From: Planctomycetota bacterium
GTDB lineage: Bacteria > Planctomycetota > Brocadiia > Brocadiales > Brocadiaceae
NCBI GenBank assembly: GCA_016873165.1
Contig: VGXV01000017.1
Coordinates: 1-64,000 of the forward strand
Reading direction: 5' to 3'
Length of the DNA stretch: 64,000 bases
Part shown: piece by piece, positions 8,567-17,730 of the stretch
Layout of the letters: each line of letters starts with the position of its first letter
Numbering within the stretch: the first letter of the stretch is position 1
Notes under the pieces: model-generated
What the model was told of the DNA's origin: nothing
The model's database searches: none
Seen by the model: only the letters and a program-made list of their open reading frames with translations
Program-made: the position numbers and the translations under genes

Positions 8567-9355
8567 CTAATCAACACGTTCACGTGATGATAAATAATGA
8601 GAAAATAATTTCTGCCATCCTGCCGGGGTACTTTTAAACACATGTGAACCTGCTTCAGAACCCATGGAAGTATATACCTTTTCATAAAGGGCCCCGATGC
8701 CAATCCATTTTTCGTCGATTATATCAGATGGACACATACGGGGAGTTGTTACGGTATTTGATCGTATCAGCGGATGGAATGTTCCGGCAGAGGTGAGAAA
8801 ACCTACATCAGCACAAAAAGACCTGTTTGGTTCCTTCAGGTGAATATACCAGTCTCTTGATCCCGGAACTAATTCAATGTCAAAATACCTGTTGGCATTT
8901 TTGCCGTCGAAAAGGATGTTTGTCACATCGTACATCCTCAAGGCAGGTTTTGCGTCGTGTGCCAATGGATAAAGGCTTTTCATAAAATCGTCTATCCTGT
9001 TTTGCTGTATTTCCCAATAACAAAACAGACATAGAGGATCTCTCTGCATCAGCACAATCCGGTTTTCCCCGTAATTGTCCGGAAGATCGGGAATGATGGG
9101 GGGAAGGAGAATCTCATTTCCTTTTTTTGCAGGTTCTTTTATTTCACCCTCTGTTATTTTCGGCCATTCACTTTCTCCGGTGACACCCCATTCTTCCAGA
9201 CTTTCTTTCTCTTTCGGAGGGATTTCTTCATACCCGAAGAATCGAATCCAAAATATCTTTAGAAAATATTTTGTTTTTTCCCATAAAATTTCAACCAGGG
9301 CCTTAAAAATCTCGAGTAGTAATAAGAAGATTTCTTTTATTATCTCTTTTTCCAT
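8567..9355 (-). CDS. DUF4912 domain protein
   Basis: About 262 aa. The conserved core is NRIVLMQRDPLCLFCYWEI near residue 100, followed by DIELVPGSRDWYIHLKEPNRSFCADVGF, characteristic of DUF4912. The N-terminus is an amphipathic/hydrophobic helix rich in Leu/Ile/Phe/Trp. The open frame extends upstream to 9466, but that ATG overlaps a strong -35 box (see promoter at 9437), so translation should begin at the ATG at 9355. DUF4912 genes often sit beside GH57 alpha-glucan enzymes, as here; function unknown, possibly carbohydrate binding. Confidence 0.75.
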   Translation of the reverse strand: MEKEIIKEIFLLLLEIFKALVEILWEKTKYFLKIFWIRFFGYEEIPPKEKESLEEWGVTGESEWPKITEGEIKEPAKKGNEILLPPIIPDLPDNYGENRIVLMQRDPLCLFCYWEIQQNRIDDFMKSLYPLAHDAKPALRMYDVTNILFDGKNANRYFDIELVPGSRDWYIHLKEPNRSFCADVGFLTSAGTFHPLIRSNTVTTPRMCPSDIIDEKWIGIGALYEKVYTSMGSEAGSHVFKSTPAGWQKLFSHYLSSRERVD

Positions 9356-9436
9356 AATATCAAAAGAGTAGGCATTATTTGGTGTGTATGCATAAGTAAT
9401 TACGCAATAAAGGTTTATGATTGCAATATAAAATAA

Positions 9437-9466
9437 ATTATACTGTAAACAACAAGAGATAGTCAA
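9437..9466 (-). promoter_or_regulatory. sigma-70 promoter for DUF4912-GH57 unit
   Basis: On the minus strand TTGACT (9466-9461) and a perfect TATAAT (9442-9437) are separated by 18 nt, about 80 nt before the chosen start at 9355. It decides against the longer open frame. Confidence 0.65.
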
Positions 9467-9545
9467 TAAAATTTATAATTGCAATTGTTTTAATGAATGA
9501 ACAGGAGCTATTAAAAATAATTTTTTCGGTATCTAAAGAATTGAT

Positions 9546-9574
9546 TTGTCACTGCTAATGACATTGGCTAAAAT
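9546..9574 (+). promoter_or_regulatory. candidate promoter of octaheme cytochrome
   Basis: TTGTCA and TAAAAT are separated by 17 nt, 54 nt before the ATG at 9629. It is divergent from the DUF4912 promoter in the same 270-bp intergenic region. Confidence 0.5.
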
Positions 9575-9628
9575 AACGCATAAAGTTTCTGGATTCAGAA
9601 AAATGTATCCGTGAAAGGGGGGGAAAAG

Positions 9629-11302
9629 ATGATTTGCAGAACAGGTATGGCAAAGGCAGTTTGTTTTATTTTCTTCATGGGATTGGTACTGTTGGGAACA
9701 GGATGCGCGGATTTGGAGGGATTACGCAAAGAAAATCAGGCGCTTACGGAAAAAGTTTCTTTGTTGCAGCAGCACACGGAAGAATTGATGCAGCGCTACC
9801 CTGCGGAGGAAAAACCCGTTCCGATAATTATTACTCCACAGAATAAAACATGTGTTGCATGCCATAAGATTAACTCTTCTGCACTCGTTATGGAGTGGGA
9901 GAGGTCGCGGCATGCCCAAAACGGAATAGGGTGTGTGGATTGTCACGAGGCGGAACAGGGAGAGATTGATGCGTGGAAACATATGGGATTTTACATTTCA
10001 ACATTGGTGACGCCGAAAGATTGTTCCCGTTGTCACGGAAAAGAGCATGAGGAGTTTTCGAAAAGTCATCACGCAAAAGCGGGGGAAATACTTGCAAGCC
10101 TTGATAACGTGCTTGCGGAAAAGGTTATCGGAATGCCAGCCAATAATGCTGATGCGGTGAACGGCTGCTGGCAGTGTCACGGCAGTATTATAAAGTTTAA
10201 GCGCGATGAGAAAAACAATATCGTAAGGAACGGAAATGAGGGAAAGCCTGTTATAGACCCTGATACATGGCCGAACAGCGGCATGGGACGATTGAATCCT
10301 GACGGTTCAAAAGGCGCCTGCCATGCATGCCATTCACGACATTCGTTTGAGGCGAAATTGTCCCGCGCTCCGGAAAATTGCGGAAAATGCCACTTGGGAC
10401 CTGACCACCCTCAGTTGGAGGTTTATGAAGAGTCAAAACACGGCATAGCCTTTGCCGCTAACATTGATAAGATGGCGCTGGATAAGGAAGGTGACTGGGT
10501 TTTGGGAAAAGATTATTCTGCCGCGCCAACATGCGCTACGTGTCATATAAGCAGTTACATGACCCCTCAGGGGATTTATAAGGCAAATAGCCATGACGTC
10601 GGCGAACGCATTAGCTGGACGCTTCGTCCTGTAGTGAGTACCAGGATAAGCCTTGTAATATATGAAGACGGATATAAGGAAGACTATCCCGAAACGAAGG
10701 CTTTGCCTAAGATAGGCGAGGAAGTACAGACTGTTGAAAATGTGATACAGAATGAAGTATTGGTAAAGCAGACGGTTGCAAGACGCGTTGCGAATGTAAT
10801 TACCTGGGAGGAACGGCGTGAAAAAATGAAGGGTGTCTGCAGAAATTGCCACAATGAAACCCATATTGATAATTTTTATAGGCAATTTGACAGCCTTGTG
10901 GAACTCTACAATGATAAATTCGCAAAACCGGCACAGGCATTAATGAAGGAACTTGTCGCTGACGGGGCGCTTAATCCCAATTCGCCGTTTGAGCATGACG
11001 TGCAGTGGGTGTTCTGGGAATTATGGCATCATGAAGGCAGAAGGGCGAGGCATGGAGCCAGCATGATGGGACCCGACTATTCACATTGGCATGGTATGTA
11101 TGAAGTGGCGAAACATTTTTACATGAAATTTTTGCCCGCAGTGGTGAAAGCCGCAGCGCAAAAGGATAGCGCTACGAAGGAAAAGTATGAGAAAAAAATC
11201 GAACAATTGCTCATGCAGGATGAACATCTATGGGTGAAGGGACTCTCTCCCGAAGAAATCAAGGTTTTAAAAGCAGGGTATAAAGAACGGTATAATGAGT
11301 GA
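9629..11302 (+). CDS. octaheme c-type cytochrome, HAO-like lipoprotein
   Basis: About 557 aa from the ATG at 9629, chosen over the GTG at 9611 because AAAGGGGGGG falls just before it. The signal peptide ends in a lipobox (LLGTGC), so it should be a lipid-anchored protein, and a short coiled coil (LRKENQALTEKVSLLQQHTEEL) follows. It has exactly eight CxxCH sites (CVACH, CVDCH, CSRCH, CWQCH, CHACH, CGKCH, CATCH, CRNCH), in hydroxylamine oxidoreductase order. The C-terminal helical region contains HGASMMGPDYSHWHG, with a Tyr in the region of HAO's heme-crosslinking Tyr. About 60 residues rich in acidic/Val residues are inserted before heme 8. Oxidative or reductive N-oxide chemistry cannot be decided without alignment. 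Confidence 0.88.
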   Translation: MICRTGMAKAVCFIFFMGLVLLGTGCADLEGLRKENQALTEKVSLLQQHTEELMQRYPAEEKPVPIIITPQNKTCVACHKINSSALVMEWERSRHAQNGIGCVDCHEAEQGEIDAWKHMGFYISTLVTPKDCSRCHGKEHEEFSKSHHAKAGEILASLDNVLAEKVIGMPANNADAVNGCWQCHGSIIKFKRDEKNNIVRNGNEGKPVIDPDTWPNSGMGRLNPDGSKGACHACHSRHSFEAKLSRAPENCGKCHLGPDHPQLEVYEESKHGIAFAANIDKMALDKEGDWVLGKDYSAAPTCATCHISSYMTPQGIYKANSHDVGERISWTLRPVVSTRISLVIYEDGYKEDYPETKALPKIGEEVQTVENVIQNEVLVKQTVARRVANVITWEERREKMKGVCRNCHNETHIDNFYRQFDSLVELYNDKFAKPAQALMKELVADGALNPNSPFEHDVQWVFWELWHHEGRRARHGASMMGPDYSHWHGMYEVAKHFYMKFLPAVVKAAAQKDSATKEKYEKKIEQLLMQDEHLWVKGLSPEEIKVLKAGYKERYNE

Positions 11303-11373
11303 GTTATTCTGATAAAAAAGGTAATCACACAAAGGCGCCGGGGCATAAAGTTTTTAAAAAGCAGAAGTGGTAG

Positions 11374-11443
11374 GGGAGCATTCCCGATTTTTTGTAACCC
11401 GTCATTCATAGTATGCTTCGACTCCGCTCAGCATGACCTGGCG
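11374..11443. repeat. REP-like palindromic repeat with MITE-B end
   Basis: Starts with a MITE-B-type terminus (GGGAGCATTCCCGATTTTTT, then GTAAC), followed by the dispersed GCTTCGACTCCGCTCAGCATGAC-type sequence. The same combination, inverted, recurs at 58661-58744, and the second half recurs at 26868. It fills the gap between the octaheme gene and the response regulator. Confidence 0.6.
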
Positions 11444-11458
11444 TCTTTGTGTGAGGAA

Positions 11459-11839
11459 CTATAATGCTATATTCAGAATACTTGCGGTCTTTGCAATGAT
11501 AACATCGGGATTGAAGGGTTTTGTCATATAAATATCAGCCCCGGAATCTTCCCCCCTTTTTTTATCGTATTCCTGTCCTTTTGCGGTAAGCATTATTATG
11601 TATATGTTTTTGAGATTGAGTTCGTTTTTTACCGCATTGCATACATCATAACCGTTCGTTTCCGGCATCATGACGTCAAGATAGACAATGTCGGGACTCT
11701 CCTTTTTTATTATTTCCAGCGCCTCTTTGCCATTGCAGGCAGTAATAATTTCCACCCCTTTGTCTTCGAGGTCTTCCAGTGTTTGTTCCAGCAACAGCCT
11801 GATATGTGGCTCATCATCGACTATTAATACCTTCGGCAT
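11459..11839 (-). CDS. single-domain response regulator (CheY-like)
   Basis: 126 aa, only a receiver domain: acidic pair DDE (residues 8-10), phospho-acceptor Asp in IVYLDVMMPETNGYDV, Thr in IIMLTAKG and Lys in YMTKPFNP. There is no output domain, so it acts by protein contact. It lies 20 nt downstream of a cyclase gene with the same orientation and is likely in its operon. No cognate histidine kinase is adjacent. Confidence 0.9.
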   Translation of the reverse strand: MPKVLIVDDEPHIRLLLEQTLEDLEDKGVEIITACNGKEALEIIKKESPDIVYLDVMMPETNGYDVCNAVKNELNLKNIYIIMLTAKGQEYDKKRGEDSGADIYMTKPFNPDVIIAKTASILNIAL

Positions 11840-11859
11840 ACTATTTCCCCCTTTGTTCT

Positions 11860-13305
11860 TTAATAGATTACGCTAAAGATTTCTATAGGTTTTTCTTTGC
11901 CTTTTATTGTGATTTTGCCAAAGTGTTCATATTTAAATACGTCTTTGGTTGCATGGTAGACATTGCGTTCCACCAGTATTTGTCCGCCTTTTGCAAGGGA
12001 TTGCAGCCTGTCCGCGATATTTACTTCATCTCCGATTGCGGTGTAGTCCATGTGCCGTGGGGAGCCGATATTTCCCACCACCACTTCTCCCGCAGTTATG
12101 CCGATGCCTGTTACAAAATTATCCCGAATCCATCTGCTCCCGACACTCTTTATGCACTGCTGCATTTTAATGGCGGATTTGATTGCCTGTATTTCATTGT
12201 TGTCACAATGAAAGGGTGCGCCAAAGAGCGCCACAATCATATCGCCTACAAATTTATTTACGGTTCCTTTGTGTTCAAAGATTATTTCCACCATGAGAGC
12301 AAAATATTCATTGAGATATTTAACAATTTCTTCCGGAGCGAGTTTTTCGCATACGGAAGAGAATTTTCTGATGTCAGAGAACAAAATCGTTATTTTCCTT
12401 TTGGATGGGTTAAGTGAATTTCCTTCCGTATCTTCCAGAATGGAGCGTACAATTTGGGGTGAAACATATCGTTGTAGATGCGCTTTAATATGTTCCGTTT
12501 TCATTTTGTTTTCAAAAAGCATTGCGTTATCTATGAAAGATGCCGCCTGTGATGCCAGAATATTGAGGAGTTTCAGGTCTCTGGCGCTGTAAGCGTAAGA
12601 GGGGTAGCTGCTGAGGTTCATCACTCCAAGAATCCTGTCTTTAATCCTGAGCGGAGCGCATAGTAAGGAAGAAACAATGTTATGACCTTTTACAAATCTT
12701 GGGTCAGAAGCCACATCATTCACTATTTCCGCGATGCCTGTAAGCGCCACATTGCCGGCAATGCCTTCGCCTCGTTTTAACCGGGTCTTTGGGATGAATT
12801 CATTTCCGTATGCCGACAGTATTTCAAGGACATCATCGTTGTTCAACAGCATAATGGAAGCGTTTGGCGCGTGTATTAGCTGTCTTGCCTCATCAATAAT
12901 CAAACGGGCAATGTCGATAACCTCGGTGCATGCAACTATTTTATCCGCAATATCGTAAAGCAGATTGATCTCTCTGTAGGTGTCAAGCATGTCGGTGGCA
13001 AGAGATTTTTTTTCAAATTCTTTATTTGCCAGATATGAAAGCAGTTCGGAAAAAACACGAACAGTTTGATCTCCTTTTACCCAGCCGATGGCAATGCCAT
13101 TGAGCATCACCGGATAGGTGTTATTTGAAAGTGGTATGTTTTTCTGATGCAGTATATTTGTATCTGAATGAGTGTTAAGGCAGGCGATCACCTGCCCGTC
13201 TTTGTTTAGGATTTCGAGGGGTGTGTTAAAAGCATTTGCGAAACCGGTGATAACGTGTAACAAATCTCTTTTGGAAATGAGTTTTTCAAAATTGACTTGA
13301 GCCAT
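11860..13305 (-). CDS. GAF domain class III adenylate/guanylate cyclase
   Basis: 481 aa, no membrane segment. An N-terminal sensory region (~1-110) is followed by a GAF domain (~140-280; INLLYDIADKIV...LLNILASQAASFIDNA) and a class III catalytic domain (~305-480). Catalytic features: two metal aspartates (LFSDIRKFS; VGDMIVALFG), a purine-selecting Lys in GTVNKFVGDM, and the YTAIGDEVNIADRLQ segment with Asn and Arg for transition-state stabilisation. The lysine favours ATP, so cAMP is the expected product. The downstream CheY-like gene suggests a joint signalling unit. Confidence 0.85.
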   Translation of the reverse strand: MAQVNFEKLISKRDLLHVITGFANAFNTPLEILNKDGQVIACLNTHSDTNILHQKNIPLSNNTYPVMLNGIAIGWVKGDQTVRVFSELLSYLANKEFEKKSLATDMLDTYREINLLYDIADKIVACTEVIDIARLIIDEARQLIHAPNASIMLLNNDDVLEILSAYGNEFIPKTRLKRGEGIAGNVALTGIAEIVNDVASDPRFVKGHNIVSSLLCAPLRIKDRILGVMNLSSYPSYAYSARDLKLLNILASQAASFIDNAMLFENKMKTEHIKAHLQRYVSPQIVRSILEDTEGNSLNPSKRKITILFSDIRKFSSVCEKLAPEEIVKYLNEYFALMVEIIFEHKGTVNKFVGDMIVALFGAPFHCDNNEIQAIKSAIKMQQCIKSVGSRWIRDNFVTGIGITAGEVVVGNIGSPRHMDYTAIGDEVNIADRLQSLAKGGQILVERNVYHATKDVFKYEHFGKITIKGKEKPIEIFSVIY

Positions 13306-13439
13306 AAGTAGTGATGAAAGACATATTTTAACGGAGACTGTTTACAATTTATATACATCGGAAATCACGTTTAGAAAGAATCTGCGGTAATTCTTGAAAT
13401 TGAGCGTCCTGTTCGAAAATAGTATCCGTTCTCCTGCTT

Positions 13440-14942
13440 TTACTTTATTTTTTTCCACGCAGTCGCATCCGGTTTGTCATCCAGCGCTATTCCGATTTCC
13501 GTGAGTTTATTCCTGATAAAATCTGCCATCTGAAATTGTTTTGTCTTTCGCAATTCACTGCGGGTATCGATAAGAACTTGCATTACATCCTTTAACATGT
13601 TGCTATCTCCTTCGCCGGAATCGCTTTCAAGTATTGACCATTTGATCTCAAGTTCAGCTTTAACGTCTTTCCTCTTAGGCACAATGCCAAGTATATCTCC
13701 GCCCAATTCCTGATAAAGCGCATTTATATCCTCCAGGCATTTTTTGCTTATTCCTTTGCCGGAATCCAGTAATGCATTTACCTCTTTTGACAAATCAAAA
13801 AGAACTGCAATTGCGCCTGAGGTATTAATATCCTCATCCATTGCCGCAAGGAACGCCTTTTTATACTGTCCGATTTTTTCATAAACATTCTGAGGAGAAT
13901 CGCCATTCTTTGTTTCGTCGGTTTGCTGCCGCAGTCTCTTTACTGTATTAAACATGCGTTCCAAACCTTTGTCCGCGGCGTCCAATGCTTCATTGCTAAA
14001 ATCGAGCGGGCTGCGGTAATGGGATGAAAGGATAAAAAATCGTATCGTTAACGGGTGGTATTTTTTAAATGCATCCTTGAGCGTGACAAAATTGCCCAGG
14101 GATTTTCCCATTTTTTGCCCATTCACGGTAACCATGTTATTATGAATCCAATAACGGACAAAGGTCATGTCGGTTGCCGCCTCGCTCTGGGCTATTTCAC
14201 ACTCGTGATGGGGAAACATATTCTCAAGGCCGCCGCCATGAATGTCTATCGCTTCGCCGAGATATTTTGTTGACATTGCGGAACATTCAAGATGCCATCC
14301 GGGAAAACCTTCTCCCCACGGGCTTTTCCATCTCATAATATGTGCAGGTTCCGCTCTTTTCCATAAAGCGAAATCATGGGGATTTCTTTTTTCAGGATTA
14401 ATTTCAATCCTGGCGCCCGCTTCGAGTTCTTCCTGTTTGCGTCCGGATAATTTTCCATATTCCCTGAATTTACTTACCTCAAAATAAACGGACCCGTTTG
14501 ATACATAAGCGTACCCTTTCTCAATCAACTTTTCGACAAGTTCTATCTGTTCGGGAATATGCGCTGTCGCCCGCGGTGAAATATCGGGTCTTAAATTGTT
14601 CAGGGCATCCATATCTTCGAAATAACTGCGCGTATATATTTCCACAAGCTCTGCGGGTTCCAGACGTTCTCTTCTCGCGCGTGCAAGAATTTTGTCGTCA
14701 CCCGCGTCTGCATTGTCGGTAAGGTGTCCCACATCGGTAATATTCTGCACATAACGCACTTTGTATCCCAGATATCTCAAATACCGGACAATGACGTCAA
14801 AGCTCACATAACTCTTTGCATGTCCGATATGCGGATGGTCATACACCGTAGGGCCGCAGACATACATGCTGACACGGCCTTCAACCAATGGTTTAAATAG
14901 TTCCTTTTTCTTTGTAATCGAATTATAAAATTTTAGCGTCAT
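13440..14942 (-). CDS. cysS: cysteinyl-tRNA synthetase
   Basis: 500 aa, usual family length 460-500. MYVCGPTVYDHPHIGHAKSY carries the HIGH signature and the zinc-binding Cys; GWHLECSAMS and HHECEIAQSEA supply the remaining zinc ligands; GQKMGKSLGNFVTL is the KMSKS loop (here KMGKS). The class I anticodon-binding helices follow. Charges tRNA-Cys, a heavily needed residue given the multiheme proteins. Sits in a long minus-strand run with sppA upstream. Confidence 0.95.
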   Translation of the reverse strand: MTLKFYNSITKKKELFKPLVEGRVSMYVCGPTVYDHPHIGHAKSYVSFDVIVRYLRYLGYKVRYVQNITDVGHLTDNADAGDDKILARARRERLEPAELVEIYTRSYFEDMDALNNLRPDISPRATAHIPEQIELVEKLIEKGYAYVSNGSVYFEVSKFREYGKLSGRKQEELEAGARIEINPEKRNPHDFALWKRAEPAHIMRWKSPWGEGFPGWHLECSAMSTKYLGEAIDIHGGGLENMFPHHECEIAQSEAATDMTFVRYWIHNNMVTVNGQKMGKSLGNFVTLKDAFKKYHPLTIRFFILSSHYRSPLDFSNEALDAADKGLERMFNTVKRLRQQTDETKNGDSPQNVYEKIGQYKKAFLAAMDEDINTSGAIAVLFDLSKEVNALLDSGKGISKKCLEDINALYQELGGDILGIVPKRKDVKAELEIKWSILESDSGEGDSNMLKDVMQVLIDTRSELRKTKQFQMADFIRNKLTEIGIALDDKPDATAWKKIK

Positions 14943-15000
14943 GATTTATTTTTCTGAATTTCCAGGTTTTTAAAAAAAGATTTCCACCACTCACATAAGA

Positions 15001-16083
15001 TCAATTGCCGGTTGACTGACCATTCCAGAGGTACATAGGTTTTGCAATACCCTGATCGGGCATGCTTGAAATATCTAATGTAATGGTATTTTTTTGAGAC
15101 AATTTCAGGCAGAGCATTCCAAACAATTCCGCAAATCCATAGAGTCTCTTATATCTGACAACGGTTGCTTCTTCGATTCCCGCTGTCTTTTTCGCCATGA
15201 TAATCGCATCTTCCAGATACCCGAGTTGGTCAACCAAGCCCGCCTCAACAGCCTGTTTTCCCGTATAAATTCTGCCGTCGGCAATCTTTTTTACTTCCTC
15301 TACGTCCAGATTTCTTCCGGCAGAAACGACTCCGACGAACTGCATATACATTTCATTTATAATATTCTGTAACACCAAGGCTTCTTCCGACGTCATCTGT
15401 TTCAGAGGAGATCCGATTTCTTTCATATCACCGGAGGCAATTGAATTGTCAACAACACCATGCCGGTTAATAAATTCCGCCACATTTATTAACGGCATAA
15501 TTACGCCAATGCTCCCGGTGATAGTCGTTGGATGAGCAATGATAACATCCGCCGCGGATGCAATATAATATCCGCCGGAAGCGGCAACATCTTCCATGTA
15601 TACCACCACTTTCTTTTGCGTATTCTTCTTAAACTTTATAATCTGATGATAAATAATATCACTGGCCGTAATACCACCGCCGGGGCTATCGATTTCAAGC
15701 AATATCGCTTTAACATGAACATCACCCGCCGCATATTTCAGTTGTTCCCTGATGATCTCAACAATGCTCGGTTTCCGGATAAATAAATGGTCGGGAGACT
15801 CGCTTGTCAATATACCCTTGGCAGAAATGACAGCGATCTTATTCTCACCGCTTCCTTCGATTATTTCCTCCGAGACATATTCATCTTCCACGCCACCGCC
15901 TGCAATAATCGACTTGCTCATCAGAAGCGATCCGATCAACAGCATAAACAGAAAAAGGGAACACAAAAAGAAAAACGAAGCGATGCCTACCGCAACCCAA
16001 AACCCGGAGCCCCTTTTCTTTTTAATATAGACAAATGGCCCGCTCATGCCTTTCGGCAAAACAGTGTTATTTGATTCTGTCAT
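15001..16083 (-). CDS. sppA: signal peptide peptidase SppA (S49)
   Basis: 360 aa. An N-terminal membrane anchor (FWVAVGIASFFFLCSLFLFMLL) is followed by an S49 protease domain. The nucleophile serine is in DVAASGGYYIASAAD, followed by TTITGSIGVIMP; the general-base lysine is expected in SGDMKEIGSPLKQMTSEE. Degrades cleaved signal peptides in the membrane. Seven bases separate it from the upstream MazG-like gene. Confidence 0.9.
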   Translation of the reverse strand: MTESNNTVLPKGMSGPFVYIKKKRGSGFWVAVGIASFFFLCSLFLFMLLIGSLLMSKSIIAGGGVEDEYVSEEIIEGSGENKIAVISAKGILTSESPDHLFIRKPSIVEIIREQLKYAAGDVHVKAILLEIDSPGGGITASDIIYHQIIKFKKNTQKKVVVYMEDVAASGGYYIASAADVIIAHPTTITGSIGVIMPLINVAEFINRHGVVDNSIASGDMKEIGSPLKQMTSEEALVLQNIINEMYMQFVGVVSAGRNLDVEEVKKIADGRIYTGKQAVEAGLVDQLGYLEDAIIMAKKTAGIEEATVVRYKRLYGFAELFGMLCLKLSQKNTITLDISSMPDQGIAKPMYLWNGQSTGN

Positions 16084-16089
16084 TTTACC

Positions 16090-16380
16090 CTACCTGATTT
16101 CCTTACAAATACAGGGAATTTTCTCACATACCGGACAACCGGCGGTATATTTGGCAATTGCCTCTTCCATTTTAATACCGGATATGCTTGCCAGAGAAAA
16201 AAGCCATGCAAGCACATCGGCAAATTCTTTTTTCAGTTCTTCTTTATTATTATCTCTCAAGGCGCGCGAAAGTTCACCGACCTCTTCGGTAAACCACATA
16301 AAAGTCTTTGCCAGACCTCGCTTCGAATCTTTCTCAAGATACGTTTCTTCAATAAGCTTCTGAAATTTACTGATATCCAT
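16090..16380 (-). CDS. MazG-like nucleotide pyrophosphohydrolase
   Basis: 96 aa, a single MazG fold: TEEVGELSRALRDNN provides the EExxE metal motif and EFADVLAWLFSLA the second acidic helix. The C-terminus adds a Cys-rich tail (CPVCEKIPCIC) that may bind metal. Predicted to hydrolyse non-canonical or damaged NTPs in the cytoplasm. Part of the uppP-CPBP-ubiX-mazG-sppA string. Confidence 0.85.
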   Translation of the reverse strand: MDISKFQKLIEETYLEKDSKRGLAKTFMWFTEEVGELSRALRDNNKEELKKEFADVLAWLFSLASISGIKMEEAIAKYTAGCPVCEKIPCICKEIR

Positions 16381-16400
16381 AATAGTTTCCCTATCACTAT

Positions 16401-17015
16401 CTATTCAATCCGGTCATTTTCGCCTTTCCATACCGGTATAAGCAAATGTTTTATCCCCAGCATATCCAATATTTTGGCAACGACAAAGTCCACCTGGTCG
16501 TTTAATGTCTTTGGATTATGATAGAATCCGGGCATTGCCGGCAAAATACATGTTCCAACTGAAGACAATTTCAGCATTGCCTCCAGATGAATTGACGATA
16601 ACGGCGTTTCTCTGGGCACCAATATCAGAGTTCTTCGTTCTTTTATTGTTACGCTTGCAACGCGTTGAATGAGGTTGCTTGCAATGCCATTTGCCACAGA
16701 ACACAGGGTATTCATGCTACAGGGAACAATAACCATCGCCTTTACCGGATATTGACTGCTGGCAATCGTTGTACTGATATTCGAATTATTATAATAGGCT
16801 ATATTGTTGGCAGGGCTGCCTAATAATTTCTCAAAATTTGGCTTTTCATAATCTAAATCAATGCCCAGTTCATGATGTATCACTCTTAACGCAGCTTCTG
16901 AAATTGACACATGGGCAAAAATATCTTTCTTAGTCAATAACACTTGCAAAAGTCGCTGCGCATATACTACACCACTTGCGCCTGTAATTCCAACGGCAAT
17001 ATTCTCCACGTACAA
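16401..17015 (-). CDS. ubiX: flavin prenyltransferase UbiX
   Basis: 204 aa. NIAVGITGASGVVYAQRLLQVL is the FMN-binding N-terminus; VIVPCSMNTLCSVANGIASNLIQRVA and LVPRETPLSSIHLEAMLKLS are diagnostic of UbiX/Pad. Makes prenyl-FMN, the cofactor of UbiD-type decarboxylases. No ubiD is in the window. Four bases separate its start from the upstream CPBP gene. Confidence 0.92.
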   Translation of the reverse strand: MYVENIAVGITGASGVVYAQRLLQVLLTKKDIFAHVSISEAALRVIHHELGIDLDYEKPNFEKLLGSPANNIAYYNNSNISTTIASSQYPVKAMVIVPCSMNTLCSVANGIASNLIQRVASVTIKERRTLILVPRETPLSSIHLEAMLKLSSVGTCILPAMPGFYHNPKTLNDQVDFVVAKILDMLGIKHLLIPVWKGENDRIE

Positions 17016-17019
17016 TTCC

Positions 17020-17730
17020 TTATCCCTGAAACAATTTCAGCAGAGCAAATACATCATATATCGCGTGCGTATAAACAGCGATTCCGATCCCTCTGAACAT
17101 AAAAATACATGACAAAACTATACCAGACAATATTCTAAACATAAAACTCGTATAGGTAAACTCTCCGCTTAGACTCCCTATATAGTGCATAAGGGTAAAT
17201 ATCAGCGCACTGAACAGAATACTCATTACCGCGCCGAGCGGTTTGCTTGTCTTTAATATTTTCGTAATGCCAAAATACAAGGCCGAAACAAGCAAAAGCC
17301 TGAACACGATTTCCTCATAAACGCCTGCGCCAACCGAAAGGAGTATTCCCCCGGCTACTTCACTATTAAAGGGAATAGCCAGCAAATACGGAAATAGCAT
17401 CTTATATACGACAAAACCGATAGCATAACCAATGAAAAAAGCATACATGACACTTTCAAGAAACATGGGAAAAAACAAAAGCACGCTGAAGGCATGCTCT
17501 TTTTCTATATAAAATACCGATGCCAGTAAAAACGCTATCACCAATAGATTGAATATCAATGATCCATTCTTGCCAAATAGCGTTAACGGTGTTTTTATGA
17601 TGGTATCTGCGGTATTTTTTAAATCTGAACCGTAAAATGTGATCCCCGCTTCATAGAGGATAAGTAAGGGCAAGATAAATACAAAACTATTCGCAAGGCG
17701 TTTCGAACGGGAGAAATACAAACTCTTCAT
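17020..17730 (-). CDS. CPBP family intramembrane metalloprotease
   Basis: 236 aa with about 6-7 membrane segments. Rce1/CAAX-protease motifs are present: EExxxR in GVYEEIVFRLLL, a conserved His in ALIFTLMHYIGSL, and a third His/Asp motif in VYTHAIYDVFALL. Predicted membrane glutamic protease; substrate unknown. Its start overlaps the end of uppP by 4 nt, indicating translational coupling. Confidence 0.85.
   Translation of the reverse strand: MKSLYFSRSKRLANSFVFILPLLILYEAGITFYGSDLKNTADTIIKTPLTLFGKNGSLIFNLLVIAFLLASVFYIEKEHAFSVLLFFPMFLESVMYAFFIGYAIGFVVYKMLFPYLLAIPFNSEVAGGILLSVGAGVYEEIVFRLLLVSALYFGITKILKTSKPLGAVMSILFSALIFTLMHYIGSLSGEFTYTSFMFRILSGIVLSCIFMFRGIGIAVYTHAIYDVFALLKLFQG

Noticed and set aside
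10433-10885. 150-aa minus-strand frame inside the octaheme gene
   Set aside because: Antisense shadow of a well-supported coding sequence.
9629-11302. Hydrazine dehydrogenase or hydrazine synthase subunit
   Set aside because: Lipobox, insert and sequence context do not allow naming a specific HAO paralogue; no hydrazine synthase genes are in the window.
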